From assembly GCA_009602725.1 (NCBI GenBank), contig WELB01000082.1:455548-519547 (forward strand): a stretch of 64,000 nucleotides of DNA, in the 5' to 3' direction. A model generated the notes under the pieces. It had not been told where the DNA came from and did not search any database. It saw only the letters and a program-made list of their open reading frames with translations. Position numbers and translations under genes: made by a program. Positions 10,701 to 21,138 of this stretch are shown here, in pieces; position 1 is the stretch's first letter, and every line of letters begins with the position of its first letter. The DNA comes from Spirogloea muscicola (Eukaryota; Streptophyta; Zygnematophyceae; Spirogloeales; Spirogloeaceae).

Positions 10701-12197
10701 GCGACGGCGACACCAGGTTGGAGGATGAGTCAGTGTCTGTCGCAAAGGCCACAACAGTCGGCACGGCCGTCAAGCAGGATGCGGCGGGCCCAAGCCATGG
10801 CTACAGCCAGTTCAGCCACTGGGAGGACGGCCACAAAGGGGCGCGCTACCTGGCTAGCAGCAGCGGGCAATGCGAGGGACCGGCAATAGACGAGCGCGAG
10901 GGCATGGGGGAGGTGTGCCCGTCGTCCAATGGAGGCCGTGTCCGGAGCAGCTCGCAGCGTCCAGAGGCTCGCGGTAAGGCGGAGGCGTTGCCGCTTGAGG
11001 GCGAGGAGGACAGCAACCGGGGTAGCCTCGGGCGGCGGGATGCGGCGGCAGAAGGGGAGAGCTTCGGTGACGGCTTTGGCGGCGCCGGATTGCGGCCGGG
11101 CGTGGCCAGCTGCCCCAGCCAGGAGTGCCTCTCGCCACCGGCTGGTCGCCACGCCAGCGGGCAGGTGGGCGCCCGCCTGCCAGCGGCCGTGTGCGCATCA
11201 GGCGAGGGGCAGTCCAGCCTAGGCCAGAAGGAGCGGGAGGACAGCAACATCGGCCTTGTGGAGGGCCTCGAGGAAGGCTTCGGCGAGGTCGGGCCTCCCC
11301 AGGTCGGCGCCACCTCGACAAAGGACAGCGACGGTGGCGTCGTGAGTGATGCCGTCGACAGGAACGAGGTCCGGTGGGCCAGGGCTGCCGGTGTTCCTAT
11401 ACACGAGAGGGGCGCAGCTGCAATGGCGGTGTATCACAACATGGCAGAGCATTCGGAGGAGGGGTCGCGGGAGGCCGCGCTTCTTGAAGGCCAGGAGGAG
11501 AGCAATGAGGGCAGAGCCATCGGGGGCGTAGCCTGCACAGGTGCACTGGCGCACCATTTGCATGCGTATGTAATTGTGCCAAGGTCTGTCCTGCGTGCCT
11601 CCTCAAGGTTGTGGACAGAATCGATCTCTATTCCACTCTCAGTAATATTGTGATGGTCTTGCGTGTTGCATGGGGCGATTGTCGCTCTTGTCTGCAGGTC
11701 AATACGAGGATGAGGCGCTCGGTGGTCGAGAAGGAGAGGGTGACGCCACGATGAAGGCCTGGGAAGCTGGCTCGCCGACCACCTCAGACTCTTTTGAAAT
11801 GCTGGTTGATCAGCCAGGCACTGCTCATCGTGCAGCAGGTCAGCCATCCAGCAGCAATTATGTTGCTACTTGCACATTGCTCGATGTTGACAAGCGCTGT
11901 GGAAGTCCCAGTCAGTCTACATGTGAAACTCCTCCAGTGGGAAAACTCGTGCCTGTCTACCTAACAGCATCTCATGTGCGTCCAATGATCATCACTAAGC
12001 AGATGTCAAGGAGTTTGTGAGCTGTGGCGCGTGTCTCCGCTTTTCCTGTATGTTTACAGATGCTTTGCCAGATGGGCTGTATTGCAGGGCCTGCAGAGGT
12101 GGAAGGACAGGCCAAGTGCCCAATCTGCCTGATGACTTTTGCTGGATTTGACAATGAGGCAGTCAACGAGCACGTAGATGAGTGCCTGCTCACATAA
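7780..12197 (+). CDS. SPRTN: Spartan (SprT-like) DNA-protein crosslink protease with enlarged linker
   Basis: Nuclear zinc metalloprotease that degrades proteins crosslinked to DNA during replication. Nine exons: 7780-7934, 8196-8354, 8621-8687, 8806-8886, 9059-9177, 9352-9437, 9696-11540, 11698-11838 and 12088-12197. They sum to 2763 nt, about 920 residues, against roughly 490 in human. The SprT domain spans exons 1-6: a PDIHALFRHYSQLYFG start, HEMIHALLFLTHNN giving the HExxH zinc site, DHGPAFH with the third histidine, then CDTCGE and RTCGGNFLKTAEPEGY. The last exon encodes a UBZ4 ubiquitin-binding finger, CPICLMTFAGFD with HVDEC. Exon 7 adds 615 low-complexity residues rich in Gly, Glu, Ser and Ala. 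Intron 2 is GC-AG. The end of exon 8 is the least certain junction. Confidence 0.9.
9696..11540 (+). other. giant disordered exon of SPRTN
   Basis: A single uninterrupted exon encodes about 615 residues between the SprT and UBZ domains. It has an acidic patch (WTDSDDEIEEEIEAGQG), a basic patch (RRSMRLKKRDRKEG) and three imperfect repeats centred on EEDSNRG, REDSNIG and EESNEG, spaced about 80 residues apart near 11000, 11235 and 11490. SPRTN linkers normally carry PCNA- and p97-binding motifs. Only a weak p97-type FGGAG match was seen here, and no clear PIP box. Confidence 0.7.
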
Positions 12198-13454
12198 CAT
12201 GAGCACTCCACAACATTATGAGAGAAACAACAGCAGAGGAGTAAAGACCGCAGGGGACTTGACAGGCTTGATGAGCAGCATGTCATAGTCAAGGCCGCCA
12301 TCCGTGCAGATAGCTAAATCGCAGCCGTGTACACCATTGAGTTGCTCCACTTCGTCATTTTCCAGCATTCATCTATATCGAAGGCGGGTACACAATGATG
12401 GCAGGAGGACGGCCAAAAGGCGGGGCTGCTCTCGCGCACAAGCATATCAACTCGCAAGCATGTCATCTAGCTCAAGCTGGCAGCTGATTGCATGGAGGCA
12501 GCGGGCAAGTCGGCTGGAAGCCTCAGCAGAAACTGGTGTGGTGAGCGAGGAAAGCCCGCAAGGTGCAGCAGCAGTGGCGCAAGGCTTGTGCTATATCAGG
12601 TGGGCCTGGGGGGCCGCCTTTGAGCAATGGCGGTGCAACCAAAGTGGGGATGGCGGGCAATAGGTTGTGCTTGGGCTCCTTTCGGCCCAGTGGGAGGTAA
12701 GGCGTGCCGTGCGCAAGTAATAAAAGGGAGGCGTAGCCAAGCCAACATGCTTCGTATGCTTCGTACAGAAAAGGCAAAGAATAGTGGTGTAAGCTCAAGA
12801 AGTAATGGGGCCACACGAAGTAACATCTGGCCCCCAGGAGGACGTGAGGCGTGCGGTGCGCATGAAACGACATAGCCAACCAAGTACATGATTCACACAG
12901 AGAAGGCACAAATCAGTTGTGTGGGCCCGAAAGGACTCGTATACAGTCATGCTTTTTGGCCCTTTCAGACCTTGTACACTCCTCTGGGCTGGCCTCTCAC
13001 AGCCATCGTCTTGAGTTGGTTGGAATAGCAGTCTCTCTGAATAGGAATGGGGCCACACGAAGCGAAGCCCTGGGCTAGGGAAGTGCTCGCCCATAGAGAA
13101 GAGGGGCTGGCAAAGCCAGCCCAAAGAAGAATGGACAATGTCCGAAGCCAAAGAAAGAGGAGCCGGAAAAAGGACTACAAAGCACTGCAAAACACATAGA
13201 CGATGCGTAGGGAAGCTCAGTACCCACGAGTGAGCAACATCAGGTCTGAGTAGCTCGCCGCAGGGAAAGAGGCACTCCGCCGAGACCCAGAGGCGGCGGC
13301 CATAGCACGGCCTGCTCGCGTGTGGACGGCGTGGGCAAGGGAGCGTCGAAGCGATACCGCCAGGCGCATGCGGAAGACTTGTGCGGCGTTGAAGCCGGGC
13401 AGCGCCCGTGGCGGGGGGGGGGTTTAGGTCACGGAGGGGCGGGGGATCCAGCAA
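12198..13454. other. intergenic region rich in short dispersed repeats
   Basis: No host gene was recognised. The stretch holds a copy of the GCGCACCGCGCGCC-type motif in reverse near 12850, a GGGCTGGCCTCTCACAGCC repeat near 12985, and a full SINE-like copy at 13085-13244. GC content then rises sharply into the WRKY promoter. Confidence 0.5.
13085..13244 (+). repeat. SINE-like repeat, copy 1
   Basis: Begins GCTCGCCCATAGAGAAGAGG, carries the hairpin GGCTGGCAAAGCCAGCC and ends near AGCTCAGTACCCACGAGTGA. The same order of blocks occurs near 47.2, 59.9, 60.1 and 60.8 kb. The copy lacks coding capacity. Its end motif resembles the stem-loop in the LINE tails, suggesting mobilisation in trans; the class is inference. 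Confidence 0.6.
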
Positions 13455-13750
13455 CACGTGCGCCTTGGCAGTCACGTGTATTTGCCGCACGTGGAGAGGC
13501 GCGGTCAACGGCCAGCGCCGTGCCGCGCTGACCACACGCCGGGGCGCCCTCCGCCCGCCACGTGGAAGGCCGGGGCAGCCCCTCCAGCCCCCGGTCGGCA
13601 GGGGCCCCCCGTCGCCCGCCACGTGGTGGCACGACGGGTGCCGGGCCCCGGGCGGGAGACCGGAAGTCAGCGGTCAGTAGACGCCGATTGGTCGGAGGAG
13701 CGTGGCACGCTGACCGGGGGTCAACGGGCCGGGGCGACAGTGGGGTATAA
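13455..13750 (+). promoter_or_regulatory. WRKY promoter with five G-boxes, two W-boxes, CCAAT and TATA-like motifs
   Basis: Perfect CACGTG G-boxes lie at 13455, 13473, 13488, 13559 and 13620. W-box cores (TTGACC, read as GGTCAA) lie at 13503-13508 and 13719-13724. An inverted CCAAT lies near 13687 and TATAA at 13746-13750. An ATG follows at 13772. W-boxes are the known binding sites of WRKY proteins, so auto- or cross-regulation is plausible. G-boxes bind bZIP and bHLH factors in plants. Position and motif identity are read directly; function is inferred. Confidence 0.6.
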
Positions 13751-13771
13751 CCACCACCCCGGGGCCCCTCC

Positions 13772-15738
13772 ATGGACGCCCTGGCTCCCGAGCTCCGACA
13801 CAAAGTTCGAACCCCCCCAGACCCCCACACCCCCCCCCCGAGGCCCTCCTTCAGNNNNNNNNNNNNNNNNNNNNNNNNNNNNNNNNNNNNNNNNNNNNNN
13901 NNNNNNNNNNNNNNNNNNNNNNNNNNNNNNNNNNNNNNNNNNNNNNNNNNNNNNNNNNNNNNNNNNNNNNNNNNNNNNNNNNNNNNNNNNNNNNNNNNNN
14001 NNNNNNNNNNNNNNNNNNNNNNNNNNNNNNNNNNNNNNNNNNNNNNNNNNNNNNNNNNNNNNNNNNNNNNNNNNNNNNNNNNNNNNNNNNNNNNNNNNNN
14101 NNNNNNNNNNNNNNNNNNNNNNNNNNNNNNNNNNNNNNNNNNNNNNNNNNNNNNNNNNNNNNNNNNNNNNNNNNNNNNNNNNNNNNNNNNNNNNNNNNNN
14201 NNNNNNNNNNNNNNNNNNNNNNNNNNNNNNNNNNNNNNNNNNNNNNNNNNNNNNNNNNNNNNNNNNNNNNNNNNNNNNNNNNNNNNNNNNNNNNNNNNNN
14301 NNNNNNNNNNNNNNNNNNNCAGCTCGCTCACCTCGGCGGCAGCACCGCGCAGCCCCTGCTCCGACACCACGCCGTGCGCGGCGGAGAGCGCGGCTCACTG
14401 CGGCGGCGCCGGCGGCGGCGGCGCGGGAGGGCCTCCGCCGCTGGAGCTGGACCTGCACGCACCGAGCACCGCGCCCAGAGATGGCCGCACGCCGCAGTCG
14501 GCGACGCCCGCGGCCAAGGGCAAGCGGTGCCGGAGCCGCGGCGGCAAGGACGCCCAAGTCCGCACGCCCAAGAAGTGAGCCCCCGAGCCTGCATGCCCAA
14601 CAACGCTCGTCTCGGCCTCTGGCGGCAAAGGCACTGAGGACTTACAGACGGCTCACTGGAGAAGGTCTGTGATTCTGGGCTGACTCGCATTCCATGGCCA
14701 TGTCTTGCCTTGCGCAGGATGAGGTCGCCCATCCTGAAGATGGAGGTGCGGGTGCCGGAGCCGCTAGGCCGCGACCAGGTGCCGGACGACGGCTGGAACT
14801 GGCGCAAGTACGGCAAGAAGCCCATCAAGAACTCGCCGTACCCGCGCAACTACTACCGCTGCACGCTGCGCGACGCCAGCCAGCGCTGCAGCGCCAAGAA
14901 GATTGTGGAGGTGTCCAAGGCCGACTGCGCGGTGTTCCTGGTCACGTATGACGGCTACCACACGCACGCCGCTCCGCCCAAGCCGCTCACGCTCTCGCTC
15001 GTGCACCAGCCCGGCGGTCCGCCGCTCGACATCGGGCCCGGCGGCCAGGCCGCGCTGGCGCTGATGGAGGAGGAGAGGGCCGGCGCTGCCAGCGGCGGCA
15101 TCGGCAGCAGTGGCATGGACGCCGCTGTCCACCTGAGGTCTATGGCGGCCAGTGCGTCGGTAGGCGGCACGCCCGCTGGAGACGCCATGAACGAGGCGCT
15201 CCGCAAGATGGGCGTGCTGGAGTCATGCTCCGGCGCCACCGCCAAGCCTGGCCCCTCAGGCCGCCAGCAGCCGGACAGCGGGGAGGCCTTGGACGACGGC
15301 AGCCCGCGCGCGTGCAGCAGCGACTTCGAGGAGCTCTTCCTCAGCTCTGATGGGGAGGACAGCGGCGAGTCGCTGCTCTACGCCGTGCCGGTGCCGGCAG
15401 TGGTGGAGCGCGTCGAGCCAAGCGTGTCCATCAGCTCTCAGGGCCAGCCACCCAGCATCGCAATCACTGGCCCGGACATGGCAATGAGTGGCATCGCAGG
15501 CCAGCAGGGCCCCCCATGGGCCGTGAAGCTCCACGAGATGCGGCAGTACCTGCCATCATGGCACCAGTTCTCACCGCGCGCCCTGGGCGCGCCTGACTGG
15601 CTCCTGCAGCAACTGCCAGTGACTGAAAGCCTCAGCATCGAGAACCTGGAGCAGATCCTCGATGTCACCGTCCCAGAGCTCACTTGCAACGCCAGCGGCC
15701 GGGTTCCTCATCTGAAGTCCAGCGGCAGCCCAGTGTGA
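13772..15738 (+). CDS. WRKY transcription factor (exon 1 interrupted by assembly gap)
   Basis: Nuclear DNA-binding protein of the WRKY family. Exon 1 runs from about 13772, through an N gap, to 14574. Exon 2 is 14718-15738 and joins in phase. The domain reads DDGWNWRKYGKKPIKNSPYP then RNYYRC, with a second zinc cysteine in SQRCSAKK and the DGYHTHAAP histidines. Upstream, KMEVRVPEP resembles the conserved VRVPA-type motif before group IIe/IId domains. Two features are unusual: WRKYGKK instead of WRKYGQK, and C-X8-C spacing instead of the usual C-X4-5-C, before a normal X23-H-X-H. Exon 1 encodes a basic KGKRCRSRGGKD stretch, a possible nuclear localisation signal. The C-terminal 250 residues are acidic and Ser/Gly-rich, perhaps activating. 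True start may lie in the gap. Confidence 0.9.
13855..14319. other. assembly gap, 465 N
   Basis: Run of N inside the GC-rich first exon of the WRKY gene. Reading frames that cross it are not meaningful. Confidence 0.99.
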
Positions 15739-16366
15739 TATTAATCATGGCCCCCACGCAAAGTGACAAGTCCACATATAGACACCTATACAAGTCGGGG
15801 CCGCCTGTAGTATTGCACGTACAAGCTACAAGGTGTATCGACAGAGACCAACCACTAGGGAGGCAATAATGGCACATCTGCTCCATAAATATGAAGCTTA
15901 GCTGCTCGCCAGGCCAGCTCTGTAAAGGAGCAGCTCTTGCGCGTGGGGGACATGTACATTTATTGATTGAGAAACAACTGCGCTGTCTGCTTGGACAGAC
16001 TGTCAAAGTCCCTTTACTGCGACAGACACAAGCAGCACGCAACTTGCATGCTAAGCTTTTCAGGCAGGCATGTATTTTTAGAAGTAGATATGTTGCTTTG
16101 GCTTGTGTGGTAAGGACCATCAAAGCAAGCTTACAATAACTGTCACAACTGCAACACAGTCACGAGAGAACCTCTACCTCACCCTTCATCTTGCCAGAAG
16201 ATGGCCGGCACTGGCAAAGGCACTGCGAGCTAGAAGCCGCAGCATACGCTACTCTGCACAGCACTTGTTGTTCATAGAGCATAATTGGCTGTTTCGTAAA
16301 AAGCATTCCATGAACGTACAAGGTTCTGCACTTGATCATAAGCAAGCCTTGGGCTTGTTTGCACAA
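15739..16366. other. WRKY 3' flank and tail-to-tail intergenic region
   Basis: Lies between the 3' ends of the WRKY (+) and heme oxygenase (-) genes, so it should hold both 3' UTRs. No further coding sequence or repeat was recognised. Confidence 0.5.
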
Positions 16367-18636
16367 CTACGAGGCAAGAATTCGGAGGATGTTGCCGCTG
16401 TACTTGAAGGAAAGCTCCGTCTCATTCAAGCAATGATCCTTGTCCTCCCGCGTCCAGTCCTGTAAGCAGCACACAAGGGCCATCTTAACTCAGTTGCATG
16501 CTGCAGAGAAGTATATTGGTTGTGTACCAGCCCTCTCACAAGGCTGCAAGCGCGAGCAATAAGTCTACTTCTCATGACAATCCTCTATGAGAATCAATGG
16601 CCCCTTGTCACACGAGTGCTCAAAGAAGACCTAGCAGTCTTTGGGTGCCGTCCTTGCGCTCTGAGCAAACCAGTCTGTGAGGCTGACTACTACCTCAGCT
16701 GCCTTGTTGAGCTTCTCCTTGGTAGCAGCCAGAAGGTCCGCAAGCTCCCCTTCCCACTTGTAAAACTCCAGCTGCCGGCTGTCGAGGATCATTTCTGCAA
16801 CCTATATCACAACAGAGGTAACGAGTATGTGATGCACTCACTGAAAAGGGCCTGCACAGGCTTCTTGCATGCTGAGCGCACCACTGAGCATCACACAGCA
16901 CAATCGGGTATGTGGACATTGGGATTCTAACAAAGGTTCAAACACTGCTGCGTGAGGATGCATTCTCGTACTGCAGTTTGCAATGACGCCTACCTTGCGT
17001 CCAATCATTCGCCCGCCGGCAGAGTGTGCAAAGTAGACATTGTAAAAGTGGCAGAGGAAGGCAGGGGGATCCTTCTCTGACAGCTCCCGCAGGAGGCTCG
17101 CATACTCCAGCCCCGCCTTGCTGGGCTCGGGGATTGTCATGCCCTCCGACTGGAACCAGGCAAGGTCCTTGGCCAGCGCCCTCGCACGCTCCAAGCCCGT
17201 GTTCCGAAAGCTGGCATCTGCACATTGCAGAGCCCGGAGTAGCAGTGGCGATGGCCAGTGTCAACCTTAGGACACCCGCACAGGTTATACACAGGAGTGC
17301 GGGCACACTGACCCCCCGAAACACATAAGACACACTTTCCTAACTTGATCTACTCGGCTCTAGGTCGGTCTGATGACTCAGCAGTGACCTAGGGTTACAG
17401 AACTGCAGAAGACATGCCAGGCACAGCTTCATGATGACTGGTAGGTCCCTTGAGTATCAAAAGTGCGCATGACAGACAGATGCAGCAGGGGTGCGGCCGC
17501 TCACAGCTGGGGTGTGCGGCCTTCTCCACAACTTCCTCCATGACGTCGTACACAGCCTTGCTGTCAACGAGAAACTGAGCCCAGGCAACCAGCTTTGAGA
17601 TGTGAGCCAACTTTTGCAGCGGTCCCACGCATCCAGACCTCATCGTTTCCAGCTTTGAGCCTGCCTCTGGGATGTGCTTGCACTCTACATTTAAATCAAA
17701 GCACCAGCGAAGTCCAAGTAAATTGCTGGCGCTCCTGCGCATGTCCAAGTGGAAGGGCATGGCTAGTGGCCCCAGCCACAGCCCTTGGCTTCCAGCAATG
17801 GCACTGCCGAGCCTAACCTGCACATAGCCCTCCCGGGTGGGCTCCCACTTGGCGACGGGCTTTTGCGCATCGCGCTCGCCATCCTTGGACTGGTCCTTTG
17901 TGTGCAACTGTACAGGCAGGACCGAGGACCTGAGTAACTCAACAAAAGTTCCGTGGCAAGGCCATTCTTTGGAAGCACTGTGTCACAGCTTGCGGCACCA
18001 CGCCACGCTCGCGAAGAGCAAAATGTCAAGGCTGACGGACAGCAGTGACCCGCGAGCGAGCGATTGCTGACTGCGTCACGATCTGTGGACGGCCAGGCCA
18101 GCTGCCGGCTCCGGCAAGCGCAGGGCTGTGATCAGCGACAGTAGCATTGCCGAGGCGCACCTTCATGGCACGTATCCGCATCTCCTCCACAAAGCCTTTG
18201 GTGGAGCCCGGCCGGAACTTCTCCCGCGGAGGTGCTGGCGAGGTCTCCACCTCACAGCGCGGGGCTGCCGTTGCCGCCAGGCCACCGCCGCGCCCGCCCC
18301 TGCGGGCGCCCGCCCGCAGCAGCGGCAGCCCCGGCCTGCAGCAACGGACAGTGGCGGCAAGGTGTCGGCCACAAGAATTCTTGATCATTATTTTTTAAAT
18401 GATTATTACTTACGGTTATTAATATCACATCATTAGATGCCAGCGACGACGGTGTGGCGTGCAGGGCGCGCGGCTTGGCCGGGGGCAGACCTGTTCCGTC
18501 GCACTGCTGAAGGCGGCGCAGCCGCCCGGCCCCTGGCCAAAGAGCAGCGCGGAAGCGCAACCGCCGCCGCCGCCGCAGCCGTCGCAGCCCCCGCCGCAGG
18601 CGCCATCTCGGCGACGCTGGCCGCCGCAGCCGCCAT
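16367..18636 (-). CDS. HO1: plastid heme oxygenase (complete, seven exons)
   Basis: Opens heme to biliverdin IXa in the plastid, the first step to phytochromobilin and bilins. Exons in order: 18636-18491, 18335-18161, 17907-17818, 17574-17505, 17217-16994, 16801-16694, 16459-16367. They total 906 nt, or 301 residues, with every phase consistent. After an Ala/Arg-rich transit peptide come GFVEEMRIRAMKLHTKDQ with the heme-ligand histidine, VAKWEPTREGYVQFLVDSK, FRNTGLERARALAKDL and EYASLLRELSEKDPPAFLCH. These are followed by FYNVYFAHSAGGRMIGRK, AEMILDSRQLEFYKWEGEL and a C-terminal SFKYSGNILRIL. These are the plant HO1/HY1 blocks in order. Intron 1 is 155 bp and strikingly AT-rich among GC-rich exons. 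The start was chosen as the first ATG of the open transit-peptide frame. Confidence 0.93.
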
Positions 18637-18779
18637 GAGCACCGCCTCCTGGAGGAGCTGCTAGGGTGGGCAGCGACGGATCGAGGTGACCGCGCCCAAG
18701 TCCAAGCTCCGGCCGCGCTGCGACCACGTCCAGCGCCCGCCCCTTGACGGATGGCGTTTCCGAGAAAATTGCGTCGGCA

Positions 18780-18816
<37 letters not shown>

Positions 18817-21138
18817 TGATGGCGGAGGCGGCGGCGGCGGCGGCGGCGGGTGGGTGTGCAAGGCCAGGGCCACGAAGAAGCGGGGGGGAGGGAGGGAGAG
18901 GGGACCGCGGGGTCGTCGGGCGAGGCGCGCAATCAAAGGCATGAATGGCAGACGGGGAGGGGGGGTAGAAGGACAGAGGCCACTCCACAGGGGGCACGCC
19001 ACGTGGCGCGTCGGCGCCGGACATCCGAACCCGCCAGCAGTGGAGTGTCGCAGGGTCGCGTCCACACTGCTTTGCTCCCGCGATTGCGGGGCCGGTTCAC
19101 ATAGAGGCAGTCCTTTCTTGGAGGTAACCGGTACGCTAAATTCACTGAGATCTCGTGCATCCTTCACGTAGACCGTCTCATATCTACCGGCCGTTGTGAC
19201 TATCCTCCTTTTTGTCTGCTGTTTGCTCTTGTGCTTGACATCCTTCTGAGGCACCACTTTGCACCAGCCTTTGCTTCCGCCAAGACCGCGAAGACCGCCA
19301 GGACCTGCAATGCCACGACCTCTGCATCTTCGAACTTTTGCTGATGATACTACTGCACACCTCTCAAGGGAGAGTCCAGTCGCTGAGGATGTCCTGTTCG
19401 TCTTATGGGGAGCAGGAGGTGAGGCAGGCAGGCGATCCAACTTACCAGCCACTTGCGAGCCGGCTGTGAGCGCGCCCTCAGACTGCGCACCTCACTGCTG
19501 TGGGGTGCGCCACATTACCACAACGCCACAGCCGCCATGGCTTCATCTCCCGCCCTCTCCACAAGAGATACCAATAACACGAAGGGAAAGCCCACGAGAA
19601 CGCCAGCACGGACAGCCACTCAGTAACCCCAGTCAATACGGCAAATCAGGCATGACAGCGAGTAGCAATTGGACATCACTTGATATCTGCACTGCAAGCA
19701 TGTTGCCGCTTGTGCGGCTCGCCTGCGCATTTGGCATGGGCGCCACCAATCTGTGGGCCCCTTTGCCATCAAGAAGCTCAAGTAACATGTTCTTTTGTCA
19801 ATCCGGCTGCCTATCTTAGATGAGAGGATAGGCTTAGTCAAAATCTCCTATGGAATAGGAAGAGGAAGCTGCCGGGCTCCCGCTCGTGAACATCCACTGC
19901 CCCCACAGACTGTCGGGGGCTAATGTCTCTCCAGGAAGCTGCTGATTGGATCTGCCAGAGTATATCATGTGAGACCACTAAAACTTATTTTGCTTGCAAA
20001 ACTTTTCGTAAGGTATTTGAGTAGCTTCTTACTTCTCTCCTTAGTGCAGCATTACCTTCAAGTCCTGGAGGCGCTTGTCTTGTCAAGCTTGCTGGCAGAG
20101 ACCATGCTCCCATAGGATACCTTGGCATGAATATTGTCCTGTCCCCGCTCCTTAGGTCATTTCTTATCCTGTATCAAGCACTTGATCGTTTATCTTATCT
20201 ACTACCGGAGAGCAATAATATGTTCCGCGGGCACCAGGGCAGTAGGTGGACCTGGGATCCTTCTGCCATGGCAGATGCCACGGCCAAGGAAGGATCAGAA
20301 AGCTCTCCCTGCAGACGCGCCCAGACAAATTCCATCCTTTTTCTCGGTGCTGAATGGGCGCTGCAAGAGGCGGGTATCCCAAGGTAAGTTTCTGAGGCAA
20401 TGCCTACGCATGTTCAGCGACAAAAGCGGTGGAAACTGCGGTGGCGCCATTGATGCTATCATTGCTGCTGCCAGCGTACCACCTGTGCTTCTGGCCAGCA
20501 CCAAAGCAGGACGCTAAGCTGAGAATTGGGCGTCTAGTGACACTCGCGCTTGTTTTTCAGATATGCTAGTGCAGCTAAGGAGTTGGGGCGAAGCGGGTGG
20601 CCAGCCCGGCCGCTGAGAAGGTGCAGGGGACCAGGTCGAAGATCTTCGATGGAGGCTGATGTGTGCGAGTGCTTGGGCGACTTCCCCTCACCTTCGGGTC
20701 CCCTTCAAAGATGTGGTGTTCTGGTCTTCAACAAAGGCAAAGACTCATGCTTTGCCTGTCTGTGAGACACTACCGCACATTTTGGTGGTCGTAGCCCGTC
20801 CTTTGCCACACGCTACTGCATTTGGGCTCGGCAATCTGCACGTCCTTACACCACAACTACCTTAAACAGGAAGCAGGTATCTTCCACAGGGTGGTCGTAG
20901 CCCGTGCTTTGCCACACGCTACCGCGCTTGGGCTCGGCAATCTGCACGTCCTTACACCACAACTTCATTGAAGAGGCGGCGGTTAGCTTTTACTGCTGCT
21001 TGCAGCAGCATGGCCTGGAACTCAAAATTGCTGCAAGCAGTCTTGAGTCCTACAGTCCATGAATTCAAGAGGCAGAGAAGGGTAAGAATGAAATACTACA
21101 TAATAATTAAATGATTAAGTGCTCTGTACAGTCACTAC
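18637..21138. other. intergenic region, no gene recognised
   Basis: The heme oxygenase 5' flank contains a (GGC)n run at about 18780-18850. An open minus-strand stretch around 19130-19330 reads KDVKHKSKQQTKRR and RYETVYVKDARD but matches nothing known to me. It might be an exon of an unknown gene. A tandem 75-bp duplication lies at 20784-20964. The rest shows no coding or repeat signal I can support. Confidence 0.4.
20784..20964. repeat. tandem duplication, two 75-bp copies
   Basis: The unit beginning GGTGGTCGTAGCCCGT occurs at 20784-20858 and 20890-20964, period 106 bp, with about four mismatches. No coding function is apparent. Confidence 0.75.

Noticed and set aside
10730-11606. Several long antisense frames opposite the SPRTN giant exon
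   Set aside because: They mirror a GC-biased coding exon on the plus strand, which has correct splice phases and family domains at both ends.
13458-14672. Long open frames crossing the N runs (also at 43031-44212 and 53580-54891)
   Set aside because: They are open only because N codons cannot be stops. Outside the gap they run through GC-rich promoter sequence with no domain.
18661-19452. 263-codon minus-strand frame upstream of heme oxygenase
   Set aside because: Half is Pro/Arg from a GGC run. The remainder has a possibly coding patch but no recognisable domain or start, so it is noted only as unassigned.
20784-20964. Two-copy repeat considered as a CRISPR-like or tRNA-like array
   Set aside because: Only two copies, no regular spacers, no tRNA fold, and a eukaryotic context.
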